From: Halovenus sp037080055
GTDB lineage: Archaea > Halobacteriota > Halobacteria > Halobacteriales > Haloarculaceae
Length of the DNA stretch: 64,000 bases
Assembly (NCBI RefSeq): GCF_037080055.1
Contig: NZ_JBAOJI010000004.1
Location: 62,001-126,000 of the forward strand
Reading direction: 5' to 3'
Shown here: positions 1 to 7,891 of the stretch, piece by piece
How positions within the stretch are numbered: position 1 is the first letter of the stretch
How the letters are laid out: the number at the start of each line of letters is the position of its first letter
The notes under the pieces: model-generated
Seen by the model: the letters and a program-made list of their open reading frames with translations, nothing else
Database searches by the model: none
Told to the model about the DNA's origin: nothing
Program-made: the position numbers and the translations under genes

Positions 1-87
1 CAGCCGACACCGCCGTTCAGACGCGAACAAGTCCGTTCTGACTCGCTCCGGAATATCGCTGGGGTCGTGTCTGTTGAGAGTGCTCAT
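1..87 (-). CDS. N-terminal 29 codons of a gene cut by the window edge
   Basis: An ATG at 87-85 opens a minus-strand frame with no stop as far as base 1. The visible residues include DIPERVRTDLFASERRCRL. The run F-A-S-E-R-R-x-R-L resembles the first helix of haloarchaeal winged-helix proteins (L-x-N-x-R-R-R-x-L), but only the first helix is visible. A TATA-like stretch at about 111-121 is 26-30 nt upstream, as expected for a leaderless haloarchaeal mRNA. The function is inferred only weakly; the rest of the gene lies outside the window. Confidence 0.5.
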   Translation of the reverse strand, partial: MSTLNRHDPSDIPERVRTDLFASERRCRL

Positions 88-169
88 TATTGAGGCTACA
101 CGAGGCCGATACAAGTATGTTATGCGAGCACACACCAAGCGTCATCGGCGGGTGAGAAAACGGGGACAG

Positions 170-472
170 TCAGGCGTGTTCGAGTCGGTACGGCCAGTAG
201 TCGGCGTCACGCATCGCTGCGCCGACGGCCTTGTGGAATTCGGGGAAGTCCTCGAACTGCTCGTCGTCGTCGATGTTCTCGAAGATTTTCTCGACGCTGA
301 CGACACGTTCGTAGTCCACCCGGACCGGGTGGTCACCGTACTGTTCGACGTACTCCCCGGCAGTGAAAGGGAAGTCCTCGCCTTCGTCGACTTTCTTCGC
401 GAGGACAGCGTGGCCGTATTTGCGGCGTCCTTCGCTCCCTTCCTCGCCGTCGGGGTCGTGAGGCCAGTCCAT
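170..472 (-). CDS. DUF5785-like small conserved haloarchaeal protein
   Basis: A 100-residue acidic protein that begins MDWPHDPDGEEGSEGRRKYG. This opening and the segment FPFTAGEYVEQYGDHPVRVDY match, from memory, the haloarchaeal family catalogued as DUF5785; no function is known to me. It has no signal peptide or membrane segment, so it should be cytosolic. It is monocistronic between the edge gene and the divergently transcribed ABC transporter. The plus-strand open frame across it is a shadow. Confidence 0.8.
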   Translation of the reverse strand: MDWPHDPDGEEGSEGRRKYGHAVLAKKVDEGEDFPFTAGEYVEQYGDHPVRVDYERVVSVEKIFENIDDDEQFEDFPEFHKAVGAAMRDADYWPYRLEHA

Positions 473-661
473 ACGTGTACCTTTGGAGATTCACGCAAAA
501 GCGTTTCTCTCTGCGGCCGTCGGAGACCGACGCAGGCGGCGGATCCGTGAGTCGCATGACAACTTTCATTGTGCTGGTGGTGAGTATACCTGACAATGGT
601 TACGTTGTCGGGCGAACAGTCCGATAGAATCCCGACGCCGGGTCGACGGAGTGACCGCTGA

Positions 662-1729
662 ATGTCGCTGAGATCACTGCTGGAGAAAGAAGCCCACTGG
701 AGTCTGCGCAACGCCCTCGTGCTCGTCTTTCTGTTGCTGCTGTTGCCGGGATTTTTCGCGGGCACCAGCGTCATCTTTCAGGACGTGTTGCCCCGGGACG
801 TGCCCGTGGCTGTGGCCCCTGCCGACGACTCAGTCGACGAGTCGAACATGGAAGTCGTCGAGGGGACGATTGCAACCTTTACCGAACCGACCCGAGTCGA
901 CGATATCGAGGAGGGCAGGGCAATGCTCGAACGCGAATCCGTCTACGCAGTCGTCGAGGTACCGACAAATCTGGACGATGCGAGTGCCGAAGCCGAGTTT
1001 CGGTTGATCGTCGACGGCGCTATCGTGCCGTTTCTCTCACCCTCCGAGATCATCGGCAACGTCCTCGAATCCGAGATGGACCGCATCTTCGACGCCGAGG
1101 TCAGCGCAGAACGCGAGGTCGTCGGCGAGGAAAAGACGCTCCCGGAGTATCTGTATCCCACCTTCCTGCTGACACTTGTGATCTTTTTCGCGTTTTCCTA
1201 CGTCCCGTACAACCTGAAAAACGAATCGGCAGTGCTCGACCGCTTGCGGGTCGAAGCCTCGCTCGAATCGGTCGTAGCCGCGAAACTGCTCTTCTTTACG
1301 GCTCTCGTTACGGTTCCGATTGTCGTCTTTCACGCCGCAGCACTGTACTACGGCTACGCCGTTGCGACGCTGACGCCGGGGGCCGTGCTGACGCTCCTTT
1401 TGACCTTCCTGCTGGTATCGACGGTCAGTTCGACGATCATGATCCTCTCGCGGTTCTCGGGCGTGGGACTGTTCGTCAACGTCACGGCGATGCTCGGAGT
1501 CGTTGCGCTGTCGGCGCTGGCATTTCCGCTCGGTTTCTTCTCGCCGATCCGGACGACCGTCGCACAGTTGTTGCCGACCTACTACGCCGGGATCATCACC
1601 CGCAGTATGATGCTCAAGGGCAGTAGTCTGGCGACCTTTGCCGACTGGCTGGCACTGCTTGTGGGCTGTCTGGTCGTCGCTGTGGTGGCGCTCGAAGGAT
1701 CGATTATCTACTACCGGAGGTCGAGCTAA
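662..1729 (+). CDS. ABC-2 type transporter permease
   Basis: A 355-residue integral membrane protein. One TM helix lies near residues 17-38, followed by an extracytoplasmic domain of about 130 residues. A C-terminal block of five or six TM helices begins near residue 165 and ends at IIYYRRSS. This is the usual ABC-2 exporter layout (one TM, external loop, TM cluster). The stop codon overlaps the ATG of the ATPase by one base (TAATG at 1727-1731), so the two should be translationally coupled subunits of one exporter. The substrate cannot be told from sequence. A TATA-like element at about 582-589 implies a short 5' leader. Confidence 0.85.
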   Translation: MSLRSLLEKEAHWSLRNALVLVFLLLLLPGFFAGTSVIFQDVLPRDVPVAVAPADDSVDESNMEVVEGTIATFTEPTRVDDIEEGRAMLERESVYAVVEVPTNLDDASAEAEFRLIVDGAIVPFLSPSEIIGNVLESEMDRIFDAEVSAEREVVGEEKTLPEYLYPTFLLTLVIFFAFSYVPYNLKNESAVLDRLRVEASLESVVAAKLLFFTALVTVPIVVFHAAALYYGYAVATLTPGAVLTLLLTFLLVSTVSSTIMILSRFSGVGLFVNVTAMLGVVALSALAFPLGFFSPIRTTVAQLLPTYYAGIITRSMMLKGSSLATFADWLALLVGCLVVAVVALEGSIIYYRRSS

Positions 1730-2439
1730 TGAGCGGCCAGATCGAACTCGACGGCGTCACACGGGAGTACGACTCGGTCGTGGCCGTGGACGACCTCTCG
1801 CTGCGGATCGGCGGTGGACAGTATCACTGCTTGCTGGGACCGAACGGATCGGGCAAGTCGACGTTGATGCGGCTCATATTGGGGCTGACACAGCCGACAG
1901 CGGGAGAGATCCGAATTCCCGATATCGTGATCGGCTGTGGGTTCCAGTCGCCGAATTTCTATCCGAGTCTCACCGTCCGGGAGAACATCTCGGTGTTCGC
2001 CGGCATCGTCGGTGCCGACGACTGGGAGTGGAACCGGACCGTCGTCGAGGAGTTGCGGCTGACGCGCGCACTGGACCGGACAGCGGGTGATCTCTCCGGC
2101 GGCTTCGGCCGCAAACTGGATCTCGCCCTCGCTTTCATCAAGGAGCCAGATATTATGCTGCTGGACGAACCGCTGGGCGCGCTCGACGACGTGTCGACCG
2201 CTCGCCTACTCGAATTTCTGGACTGGTACGTCGAACAGGGGAATACGGTCTTCGTCTCGACCCACCGGATCACCGAGTTCGAGGGCTCGCTCGATCGAGT
2301 GACCGTCATGCACCGGGGCGAAATTGCCTTCGACCGACAGCGCGAGGAGATGGATCTCCCCGAGGGACAGTCCCTACAGGCCGAATACGTCGAAGAGATC
2401 CTCGAACGCGAGGGGATCGAGTCGGATATTCTGGAGTGA
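1729..2439 (+). CDS. ABC transporter ATP-binding protein
   Basis: A 236-residue ATPase subunit. It shows Walker A GPNGSGKST (about residues 37-45), the signature LSGGF (about 122-126), Walker B IMLLDEP (about 142-148) and an H-loop histidine in STHR. It energises the permease encoded immediately upstream. The length and motif order are those of a single-domain ABC-2 exporter ATPase (drug, Na+ or polysaccharide type); the precise cargo is unknown. A short C-terminal extension of about 30 residues is rich in Glu and may contact the permease. Confidence 0.9.
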   Translation: MSGQIELDGVTREYDSVVAVDDLSLRIGGGQYHCLLGPNGSGKSTLMRLILGLTQPTAGEIRIPDIVIGCGFQSPNFYPSLTVRENISVFAGIVGADDWEWNRTVVEELRLTRALDRTAGDLSGGFGRKLDLALAFIKEPDIMLLDEPLGALDDVSTARLLEFLDWYVEQGNTVFVSTHRITEFEGSLDRVTVMHRGEIAFDRQREEMDLPEGQSLQAEYVEEILEREGIESDILE

Positions 2440-2544
2440 GCAGGATGGGAGCGACCTGTAGACACTACTCGAACGAACGGCTCACCAGTCGTACATAGCA
2501 CTCCTAGCAACGGTTTTGTGGACATCTTCGGAACCACTCGGTAG

Positions 2545-3603
2545 ATGTCTACGCAGACCGAGATTACGCTGCCGCCGGAGTACGAGACGCTGCACACTGG
2601 CATTATGCTGTACGATCCGGAGACTGGCGGTGTTCTGGATGCAAACGAGCGGTCGGAGTCGTTGTTCGGCTACAGCACCGCGAAACTCCGGGAACTGTCC
2701 GTCGAGAGATATTCTGCGAACACCTATCCGTTCACGCCAGCGGACTTTATCGACCGATTGCAGGCAAGTGCCGCTGGTGACCCACAGCGGTTCAGATGGC
2801 GGATCAAACGGGCAGACGGCGAGTTGATCTGGGTACAGATTCACTGCTCGGCGCAGACACTCGACAGCCAGCGCTGTGTCCGTGCGGAGTTTCGAGACAT
2901 CACCGAACACTACAACAGCAGCCACAGAGAGGAACTCTTCTGGCGGGTGTTGCGGCACAACCTGCGCAACGAGGCGAACGCGCTGGTCGGCTACAGTGAA
3001 GTCATCGAGCACGATGCCGAATGTGAGCGGGTGGCCGACGTTGCCGAGACGATGAAATCCACTGCGATGGAACTCGGTGAGATCACAGAGTCGGTGAAAC
3101 AGATCCAGCACGCGGTCAATCAGACCGACGCGCGGCAGGTTCGCCGGGATGCGACCAGTGCCGTCCGTGCAGTGATCGACGACCTCGAAGCGGAGTATCC
3201 CTCGGCGGAGATCACACTGACAGAGCGGGCGCGGATGTGGATCGAAATCGATACAGCATTCAGGTACGCGCTCTCGGAGGCACTAGAAAATGCCGTTGTG
3301 CACAGCGAAAACGACTGCCCGGAGGTGACCGTGACCATCGGCCCATCGCCGAATACCGGCCGTGTCGAGATTCGAATCGAAGATACGAACCCACCGATTC
3401 CCGACGCCGAGTTCGATAGCCTGTTCAACCGCGATGCGGTCACGAGTACCTCCCACGGCACTGGCGTCGGGCTATTCGTCGTGAAGTGGTGTGTCGAATC
3501 TCTCGGCGGTGAGATCAGACTCGAACGACACGACCCACGAGGGAACACACTCGTATTCTACTTGCCGCCGAAGGAATCGCCAACAGAGCCAGAAAGACAG
3601 TAA
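2545..3603 (+). CDS. PAS-domain sensor histidine kinase (soluble)
   Basis: A 352-residue protein. Residues ~10-125 form a PAS fold: an N-terminal IMLYDPETGGVLDAN motif, then a PAC-type ending EFRDITEHYNSS. The dimerisation/phospho-acceptor segment carries H-box VLRHNLRNE near residue 135. A HATPase domain follows, with N-box EALENAVVHSEN and G-box GTGVGLFVVKW, and ends at LVFYLPP. There are no TM helices, so it should sense an intracellular signal. No response regulator is adjacent, which is common for haloarchaeal orphan kinases. The ligand is unknown. Confidence 0.9.
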   Translation: MSTQTEITLPPEYETLHTGIMLYDPETGGVLDANERSESLFGYSTAKLRELSVERYSANTYPFTPADFIDRLQASAAGDPQRFRWRIKRADGELIWVQIHCSAQTLDSQRCVRAEFRDITEHYNSSHREELFWRVLRHNLRNEANALVGYSEVIEHDAECERVADVAETMKSTAMELGEITESVKQIQHAVNQTDARQVRRDATSAVRAVIDDLEAEYPSAEITLTERARMWIEIDTAFRYALSEALENAVVHSENDCPEVTVTIGPSPNTGRVEIRIEDTNPPIPDAEFDSLFNRDAVTSTSHGTGVGLFVVKWCVESLGGEIRLERHDPRGNTLVFYLPPKESPTEPERQ

Positions 3604-3658
3604 AGACGACAGACGCCGGGAGAACAAAGTGTGCCACTGGAGTCCGAGCGATTCCGAG

Positions 3659-4144
3659 TTAGTTCATCGAGGCGAGTTTGGCGATGTAGACCAGACTGAG
3701 CAGGTGGTCGTCCACGTCGAGGTCAGTCGGGTCACTCGTCGCCTGTTCGTCGAGGCCGAGCATGTAATCTTTCAGCTGTGATTCACACTCCTCGGTGATC
3801 CAGCCGACAGACTCGTAGTAGGAGATTGCCTCGCGGGTGCCCTGATGGCCGGCGTGAAGCAGGAGAAACTCCAGCCACTCGAAAATGAGTCGTTCGCCGT
3901 TGTTGTCCTCCGGGAGCGCTTCGAGATACGGCTTCTCGGCGTCGCCGCCGGCTTCCAGCGGGAGCAGTTCCCGGTAGAGACCGGCCCGGAACGAATCAGG
4001 GCTGCTCGCAGAACTGCTTTCGCCGCGCATCGACCCCAGTCCGAGGTCGTCGCCGTTCCCGTTATCACTGGTCGATTTGCCGTCACGCTCCGAGGCCATC
4101 TTCCGGAGTTCGTCGAGGTCGTAATCGCTCGGATTCATGCTCAT
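3659..4144 (-). CDS. FlaD/FlaE-like archaellum accessory protein
   Basis: A 161-residue protein. The first 65 residues are Ser/Asp-rich and probably disordered. The second half, YLEALPEDNNGERLIFEWLEF through ISYYESVGWITEECESQL, matches the FlaD/FlaE domain of archaellum accessory proteins as I know it: a helical domain with conserved W-L-E-F-L and Y-Y-x-x-x-G-W-I. Members link the archaellum motor to chemotaxis input. It is encoded away from any visible fla operon and diverges from the ParA-CheW operon. Start choice is between 4144 and 4138. A TATA-like box at ~4173-4180 supports either. Confidence 0.8.
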   Translation of the reverse strand: MSMNPSDYDLDELRKMASERDGKSTSDNGNGDDLGLGSMRGESSSASSPDSFRAGLYRELLPLEAGGDAEKPYLEALPEDNNGERLIFEWLEFLLLHAGHQGTREAISYYESVGWITEECESQLKDYMLGLDEQATSDPTDLDVDDHLLSLVYIAKLASMN

Positions 4145-4308
4145 ATACCTCGTAAATTTCCCCTACTCTCTCTTAAATGTTGGCGTCCCGTTAGACAGGC
4201 GTCTGACGGCCGCTCCGTGCCGATATCCGTTCCCCGTCGTGTTGTTCTTCGTGATAATGGGAGACGTATTTTTATTAGCGCCCATCACATCCCACCGAGT
4301 ACGAGCAG

Positions 4309-5205
4309 ATGAACGACGAGGATACTGGCCCGGCCCGGGTCTGTGTGACTAACGCCAAAGGTGGAACTGGCAAGACGACGATTGCGATCAACATCGCCGG
4401 TGCGCTCAACGAGCGCGGCCGGGACGTGCTCTTCGTCGATGTCGATCCGCAGGGCAACGCAACCGAGGGACTGGGGCTGGTCGAGGCCTACGACCGCGAG
4501 CCACCCTCGCTGTTCGACGTGCTGACCGATCACGAGCGCCGCCACGTGATCAACGATCTGATCGTCGAACACGAGGAGATGGACGTGCTGCCCTCGAATC
4601 TGGATCTCCTGCACGCCGAACAGGAGTTGACTATCGCCCACCTGATCGCACAACTCGACGCGGACGATCAGGCCGGTATCGAGGCGCTGTCCTCGTTGGC
4701 GATTAACGTAAGCCCGGACGGAATCGACACCGACCACGCCCTGGAGGCGCTGGACGAGGCCTTCGACGAACTCGACAAAGAGTACGATTACATCATCGTC
4801 GACTCGCCGCCGTTCTACGGTCGGTTGACCGAGACGAGCATCTTCGCAACACAGAACGTCGTCGTCCCGGCGCTGACCGAGGCGACTTCAGAGCGGGCCA
4901 TCGAGTTGTTGATCGATCAGATCGCGGCACTCGAAGATCTTGCCGGAATCACGGTCAATACTGTCGGTGTCGTCGCGAATCGGGTCGAGCAGACCAACGA
5001 GGACCTGATGATGGTCGACTGGCTCAACGAGGTCTTCGCCGGCCATCCCGTCTGGGAGGTGCGAAAGCGCGTTGCGCTGCAGCGGGCCTTCTCGGCGGGA
5101 CAGTCGATATTCGCTTACGAGCAGTCTGTCGATATGGAGAAAGTGTTTCTGGACATCGCGGCGGAGTTCGACGAGGAGTTCGGCTATACCGAGGTGACAG
5201 CATGA
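4309..5205 (+). CDS. parA: ParA/MinD-family ATPase (chemotaxis-linked)
   Basis: A 298-residue P-loop ATPase. It has the deviant Walker A KGGTGKTT (residues ~17-24, with the signature lysine), a switch I region VDVDPQGNATEGLG, and Walker B YIIVDSPP. The C-terminal segment FAYEQSVDMEKVFLDIAAEF is typical of ParA/Soj. Such ATPases position plasmids, chromosomes or large complexes on the nucleoid. Its ATGA stop/start overlap with a cheW gene points to chemoreceptor-array positioning rather than DNA partition, and no parB is visible. The long Asp/Glu-rich insert around residues 105-145 is unusual in size. Confidence 0.9.
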   Translation: MNDEDTGPARVCVTNAKGGTGKTTIAINIAGALNERGRDVLFVDVDPQGNATEGLGLVEAYDREPPSLFDVLTDHERRHVINDLIVEHEEMDVLPSNLDLLHAEQELTIAHLIAQLDADDQAGIEALSSLAINVSPDGIDTDHALEALDEAFDELDKEYDYIIVDSPPFYGRLTETSIFATQNVVVPALTEATSERAIELLIDQIAALEDLAGITVNTVGVVANRVEQTNEDLMMVDWLNEVFAGHPVWEVRKRVALQRAFSAGQSIFAYEQSVDMEKVFLDIAAEFDEEFGYTEVTA

Positions 5206-6329
5206 CTGATAAGGACCGAATGGATCGCGCAAAGCGTATCCGAGAGATGCGAGAGGGGAGCCGTGACGAAGACAGCGAGGAGACAGCCGAGGGTGAGCCG
5301 GTAGAACCCGACGACGAAAAGACAGCCAACGAGGAGTCTGCCGAGTCAGACAGCGACGACGAGACCAGCAGCGACGAGACAGAAGCCGACGAACCCAACG
5401 ACGAGACCGACGACGACCAGCCAGAGAAGCAGACGATGGAGGACCTCGTCGAATCGGCGGCCGAAGAAGCCGAAAAAGAGCAGGAAGCCGACGACGGGGA
5501 ACAAGAAGACGAGAGCGTCGAAGCGGACGACGAGACTGCCGACGACGAACAAGAAGAAGACGAGGAGAGCGCCGGAACACCGGAGGAAGCAGAGGTCGCA
5601 GAACTGGTTTCTGAGGCAGTTTCCGGCGAGAACGAGTCCGATGCGAACGACGGTGATACCGAGATGACCACCACAGACCAGACCGACGATGCGGACGCTG
5701 AGGAGACGGCCGACGAAGAGCCGACAAGCGAATCGAGCGACGATGACGGCGTGAGCGCACCGCTTCCGGATACCGAGACACTCGAAGACGCACTCGACGA
5801 CGAGGAACCGAGCGAGGACGTAGAGACGACCGGCGATGTAAGCGACGACGAGGAGGTCACGACAGCGCCGACAGCAGATGGCGAGGAGACCGAAGAGACA
5901 GAAGAAGAGACGCGTGTCCTCGAGTTCCGCCTGGACGACGAACACTACTGTCTCGATATCGAGTACATCGAGGAAATCGTCAAAGAGGAGACGATCACGC
6001 GGGTCCCGAACACCCCCGAGTTCGTGCAGGGCGTCGTCGATCTGCGCGGCCAGATCACGACCATCCTCAACCCGAAGGTCACCCTCGGCAAGGAGAACAC
6101 CGAGGCCGACCAGTTGATCGTCGTCTTCGATTCGGAGGCCTTCGAGGATCAGGGCCACATCGGCTGGGTCGTCGACGACGTGCGGCAGGTCTCGCCGATC
6201 GTCGAAAGCGAAGTCAACGATCCGCCAGTCGAAGAAGAGTACATCAACGGCGTCATCGACCGCGAGGACGACGACCAGTTCGTCATCTGGACCAGTCCGG
6301 ATCTCGCGCTCGAAGAGGCCGAGACATAG
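5202..6329 (+). CDS. cheW: CheW adaptor with long acidic N-terminal extension
   Basis: A 375-residue protein. Residues ~235-370 are a CheW domain: VLEFRLDDEHYCLDIEYI, then ITRVPNTPEFVQGVVDLRGQ, then HIGWVVDDVRQV and INGVI. CheW couples chemoreceptors to CheA. The N-terminus is peculiar: a basic stretch MDRAKRIREMREGSR at residues ~7-21, then about 200 residues made almost wholly of Asp, Glu, Ser, Thr and Ala. ATGA overlap with parA (5202-5205) indicates tight coupling. I infer that the basic tip engages ParA and that the acidic tract is a flexible tether; the CheW call itself is firm. Confidence 0.92.
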   Translation: MTDKDRMDRAKRIREMREGSRDEDSEETAEGEPVEPDDEKTANEESAESDSDDETSSDETEADEPNDETDDDQPEKQTMEDLVESAAEEAEKEQEADDGEQEDESVEADDETADDEQEEDEESAGTPEEAEVAELVSEAVSGENESDANDGDTEMTTTDQTDDADAEETADEEPTSESSDDDGVSAPLPDTETLEDALDDEEPSEDVETTGDVSDDEEVTTAPTADGEETEETEEETRVLEFRLDDEHYCLDIEYIEEIVKEETITRVPNTPEFVQGVVDLRGQITTILNPKVTLGKENTEADQLIVVFDSEAFEDQGHIGWVVDDVRQVSPIVESEVNDPPVEEEYINGVIDREDDDQFVIWTSPDLALEEAET

Positions 6330-6399
6330 GCGTCACTGAGCGCGGCAAGACCGACCCGGACCAGTCCCCTTTTATCGCTACAGAGTGGCAGTAGAGACA

Positions 6400-7764
6400 A
6401 TGGCAGACGCTTCCCGCCCGAGCAACGTGCCGCGTGATCGCTTCGAGTTCGATCACCGGCCCGAAACCGACCAGTCCTTCGAGAACGCACTGGCGAAGGC
6501 ACGGGACGGGAAGCGGTTATCAGTCGACGACGGGATCGAACTCATGACGACGGGGACCGACACGCCGGGGATCGACCCCCGCCGGAAAGAACTCGTCCTC
6601 GAAGCGGCGGACCGACGGCGGGCCGAGGTCGTCGGCGAGGAGGTCACCTTCGTCGCCAACCTCAACAACAACGTCACGACGGCCTGTAACACCGGCTGTC
6701 TGTTCTGTAATTTCAAGGACCGCTCCGACCAGTTCCTCGCCGAAAACGACGCGGAACACGGCGGCTTCACCAAAACGCCCGAACAGTCCCGCGAAATCGT
6801 CGAGGAAGCGCTCGACACTGGGATCTACGAGGTGACCTCGGTGAGCGGACTCCATCCCGCCTTCGCACTCGACGAGGAGCACCGCGAACTCCTCGAAAGG
6901 AGCGAGCGCGGCGATCTGAACTACAAATCCCCCCACCGATACGAAACGGATCCCGGAACCTACTGCGAACAGATCGAGGCGATGAGTGTCGACGATGTCC
7001 ACCTCCACTCGATGACTCCCGAGGAGGCCTATCACGCACAGCGCGGGGCCGACTGGGGGTACGAGGAGGTCTACGAGCGGTTGCAGGACGCTGGACTCGA
7101 CAGCGTGCCCGGCACGGCCGCCGAGATTCTGGTCGACGAGGTTCGGGACGTGATCTGTCCGGGCAAAATCGACAGCGCGGAGTGGATCGAGGCCATCGAG
7201 GCCGCCGCCGAAGTCGGATTGGATACGACCGCGACGATCATGTACGGTCACGTCGAGAACGAGGCCCACCGCGTCGAACACCTGGAGAGGATCCGGGAGT
7301 TGCAGGATCGGACCGGTGTGATCACCGAGTTCGTTCCCCTCTCGTTTATCCACGCGAACACTCCCCTGCACGAGCGCGGGATGGTCGACGGTGGCGCGAC
7401 CACCGACGAAGACGAGTTGATGATCGCCGTCTCACGGCTCTACCTCGACAACGTCGAGCACATCCAGTCATCGTGGGTGAAATACGGCGACGAGCAGGGG
7501 TTGAAGATGCTCTCCTGTGGCGCGGACGATTTCATGGGGACGATTCTCTCGGAGGAGATTACGAAGCGTGCTGGCGGTTCCTTCGGCGAACGGCGGTCGT
7601 TCGAGGAGTACGTCGAGATGATCAGCGCAATCGGCCGGGTTCCGGTCGAGCGCTCGACGGATTACCGACAGCGCCGCCGGATCGATCCCGACGACCCGCC
7701 CTTTGGCCCGCAACTCGGCCCGCGGGCCGACGGAACGCCGCTGGTCGACCGAAGTGGTCGCTGA
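6400..7764 (+). CDS. cofH: FO synthase subunit 2 (CofH)
   Basis: A 454-residue radical-SAM enzyme. It makes the 5-deazaflavin chromophore FO of coenzyme F420 together with CofG, acting on tyrosine and 5-amino-6-ribitylaminouracil. The cluster motif CNTGCLFC (C96, C100, C103) is CX3CX2C. NNNVTTACNTGC and GHVENEAHRVEHL are family hallmarks, and PLSFIHANTPL lies near the C-terminus. An upstream GTG at 6385 is in frame. I prefer ATG 6400 because the TATA-like TTTTAT at ~6369-6374 is 26 nt upstream. The partners cofG and cofC lie 5-6 kb away on the other strand. Confidence 0.93.
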   Translation: MADASRPSNVPRDRFEFDHRPETDQSFENALAKARDGKRLSVDDGIELMTTGTDTPGIDPRRKELVLEAADRRRAEVVGEEVTFVANLNNNVTTACNTGCLFCNFKDRSDQFLAENDAEHGGFTKTPEQSREIVEEALDTGIYEVTSVSGLHPAFALDEEHRELLERSERGDLNYKSPHRYETDPGTYCEQIEAMSVDDVHLHSMTPEEAYHAQRGADWGYEEVYERLQDAGLDSVPGTAAEILVDEVRDVICPGKIDSAEWIEAIEAAAEVGLDTTATIMYGHVENEAHRVEHLERIRELQDRTGVITEFVPLSFIHANTPLHERGMVDGGATTDEDELMIAVSRLYLDNVEHIQSSWVKYGDEQGLKMLSCGADDFMGTILSEEITKRAGGSFGERRSFEEYVEMISAIGRVPVERSTDYRQRRRIDPDDPPFGPQLGPRADGTPLVDRSGR

Positions 7765-7891
7765 TCGACCGGCACCGAAGCCAACTGCACCCGACTACAC
7801 ACTCACGACGGTCGACCAGACACAGTCGGGACTTCTACTGCACTGAAAATGATGCCCCCTGTTTTCTTATACACCCTCGGTACCGGGTGAT

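Noticed and set aside
74..550. Plus-strand open frame over the DUF5785-like gene
   Set aside because: It is antisense to a recognisable gene and its product lacks the acidic composition of real proteins here; high G+C gives long shadow frames.
596..661. 21-codon frame (ATG 596) ending at the ABC permease start
   Set aside because: The only TATA-like element lies 7-14 nt before it, so the transcript would start downstream of this ATG; no conserved features.
5024..5860. Long Ser-rich antisense frame opposite cheW
   Set aside because: A Ser/Val repeat is the expected reverse complement of an Asp/Glu-rich coding tract.
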